Of a stretch of DNA of 41,549 nt, positions 41,147-41,549 are shown piece by piece. How positions within the stretch are numbered: the stretch's first letter is position 1; the number at the start of each line of letters is the position of its first letter. Both the position numbers and the translations under genes were made by a program. The notes under the pieces were generated by a model, which saw nothing but the letters and a program-made list of their open reading frames with translations, was not told the DNA's origin and ran no database searches. This DNA is from Bacteroidetes bacterium QS_9_68_14. Its GTDB lineage: Bacteria > Bacteroidota > Rhodothermia > Rhodothermales > Salinibacteraceae. Location: assembly GCA_003022535.1 (NCBI GenBank), contig PXTT01000074.1, forward strand, positions 1-41,549, in the 5' to 3' direction.

Positions 41147-41434
41147 TCACAGCACCAGCGGTTCGTCGAGGTCGAGAGGGTCGGATCCCCAGGTGCGCAC
41201 CGTCTCGGCGGTGGGCTGGGCGAGGCGGTAGATGCGCAGGCTGTCGGATTCCTCGTCGATGAGCGCGATAAGCTGATCTTCGAGCTGCTCGTACTGCGCG
41301 CGGTCTACGCTGCACTCGAAAACGGACTGCTGCACGCGTTGCCCGTAGTCTACGCACGTTTTCGCCACGCGGCGCAGGCGGCGGCGCCCGGCCTTGTCTT
41401 CAGTCGAGACGTCGTAGGTGACGAGCACGTCCAT
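41147..41434 (-). CDS. cas2: CRISPR-associated protein Cas2 (type I-C-like)
   Basis: Cas2 forms the spacer-integration complex with Cas1. The 95-residue product has the ferredoxin-like fold words MDVLVTYDVST with the metal-site Asp8, then RRRLRRVAKTCVDYGQRVQQ, SVFECSVDRAQYEQL and DEESDSLRIYRL, and ends DPLDLDEPLVL. Sequence and ending closely follow type I-C Cas2. It starts 15 bases after the cas1 stop and precedes the array, the standard I-C order. Length is normal. Confidence 0.95.
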   Translation of the reverse strand: MDVLVTYDVSTEDKAGRRRLRRVAKTCVDYGQRVQQSVFECSVDRAQYEQLEDQLIALIDEESDSLRIYRLAQPTAETVRTWGSDPLDLDEPLVL

Positions 41435-41449
41435 CGGCGGGCAGTAGAC

Positions 41450-41549
41450 TCACTGCAAGAGAAACGGCAAGTAGGCGTCCATGTCGCCGCGCAGGGTGCG
41501 CGCCAGGAGACGCGCCTGCGTGTGCGGCAGAAGCCCCAATTCCATCTGC
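41450..41549 (-). CDS. cas1: CRISPR-associated protein Cas1, C-terminal end
   Basis: The window edge cuts this gene; only the last 32 residues remain, including LPHTQARLLARTLRGDMDAY and PFLLQ before the stop. This matches the QARLLAR.LRGD.DAYPPFL ending of type I-C Cas1. With cas2 and the array it identifies a probable type I-C locus whose effector genes lie beyond the right edge. Confidence 0.85.
   Translation of the reverse strand, partial: QMELGLLPHTQARLLARTLRGDMDAYLPFLLQ

Overview
The window joins DNA from two different microbes. Bases 1 to about 3,760 are haloarchaeal: cytochrome oxidase subunits III and IV, a tRNA-Val(UAC), a DUF192 protein, a small membrane protein with a frameshift, a secreted CARDB/dockerin protein with a leaderless-type archaeal promoter, and the last ~50 codons of msrA. 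From about 3,760 to the end the DNA is bacterial and high in GC. Its families (DUF6929-like, GH3/beta-lactamase fusion, YdiJ-type oxidase, SemiSWEET, DUF4097), a perfect Bacteroidota-type promoter (TTTG-N18-TATTTTTG) and the lack of Shine-Dalgarno sites point to Bacteroidota/Rhodothermota, probably a Salinibacteraceae-like halophile. The junction lies inside two genes: the C-terminus of msrA runs in frame into an rpiA that lacks its own C-terminus. Two salt-loving organisms sharing a brine suggest a chimeric metagenome contig; real recombination is less likely.

Bacterial layout: truncated rpiA and two MacB/FtsX-type permeases (minus strand); murQ and a GH3-beta-lactamase fusion (plus; peptidoglycan recycling); a minus-strand run of GT4, aldo/keto reductase, GT2, DUF6929-like protein and a VapBC-like pair whose PIN toxin is frameshifted; then gyrB, a hypothetical protein, a CBS protein, hflX and a putative sugar nucleotidyltransferase, all on the minus strand. 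Next come two metallo-beta-lactamase-fold enzymes (divergent), a broken CarboxypepD_reg-like gene, a secreted alpha/beta hydrolase, an OmpR-type two-component system, a 1,046-residue FAD/Fe-S oxidase, a broken SemiSWEET gene, an arginine deiminase, small uncharacterised genes, a broken DUF4097-like gene, a broken dUTPase-like gene, a SPOR lipoprotein and, at the right edge, the end of a probable type I-C CRISPR-Cas locus (cas1 C-terminus, cas2, and an array of one spacer).

Two patterns stand out beyond the gene list. First, many bacterial intergenic gaps and leaders are built from phased 7-nt units (for example ACCATCC ACCATCT repeated), often running up to a start codon and once found inside a coding linker. 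Second, the long genes are intact while several short accessory genes carry one or more frameshifts, some at G/C homopolymers, so local gene decay and sequencing error both need testing. The CRISPR array ends in a degenerate repeat that has become a perfect hairpin followed by a T-run, which looks like an intrinsic terminator.
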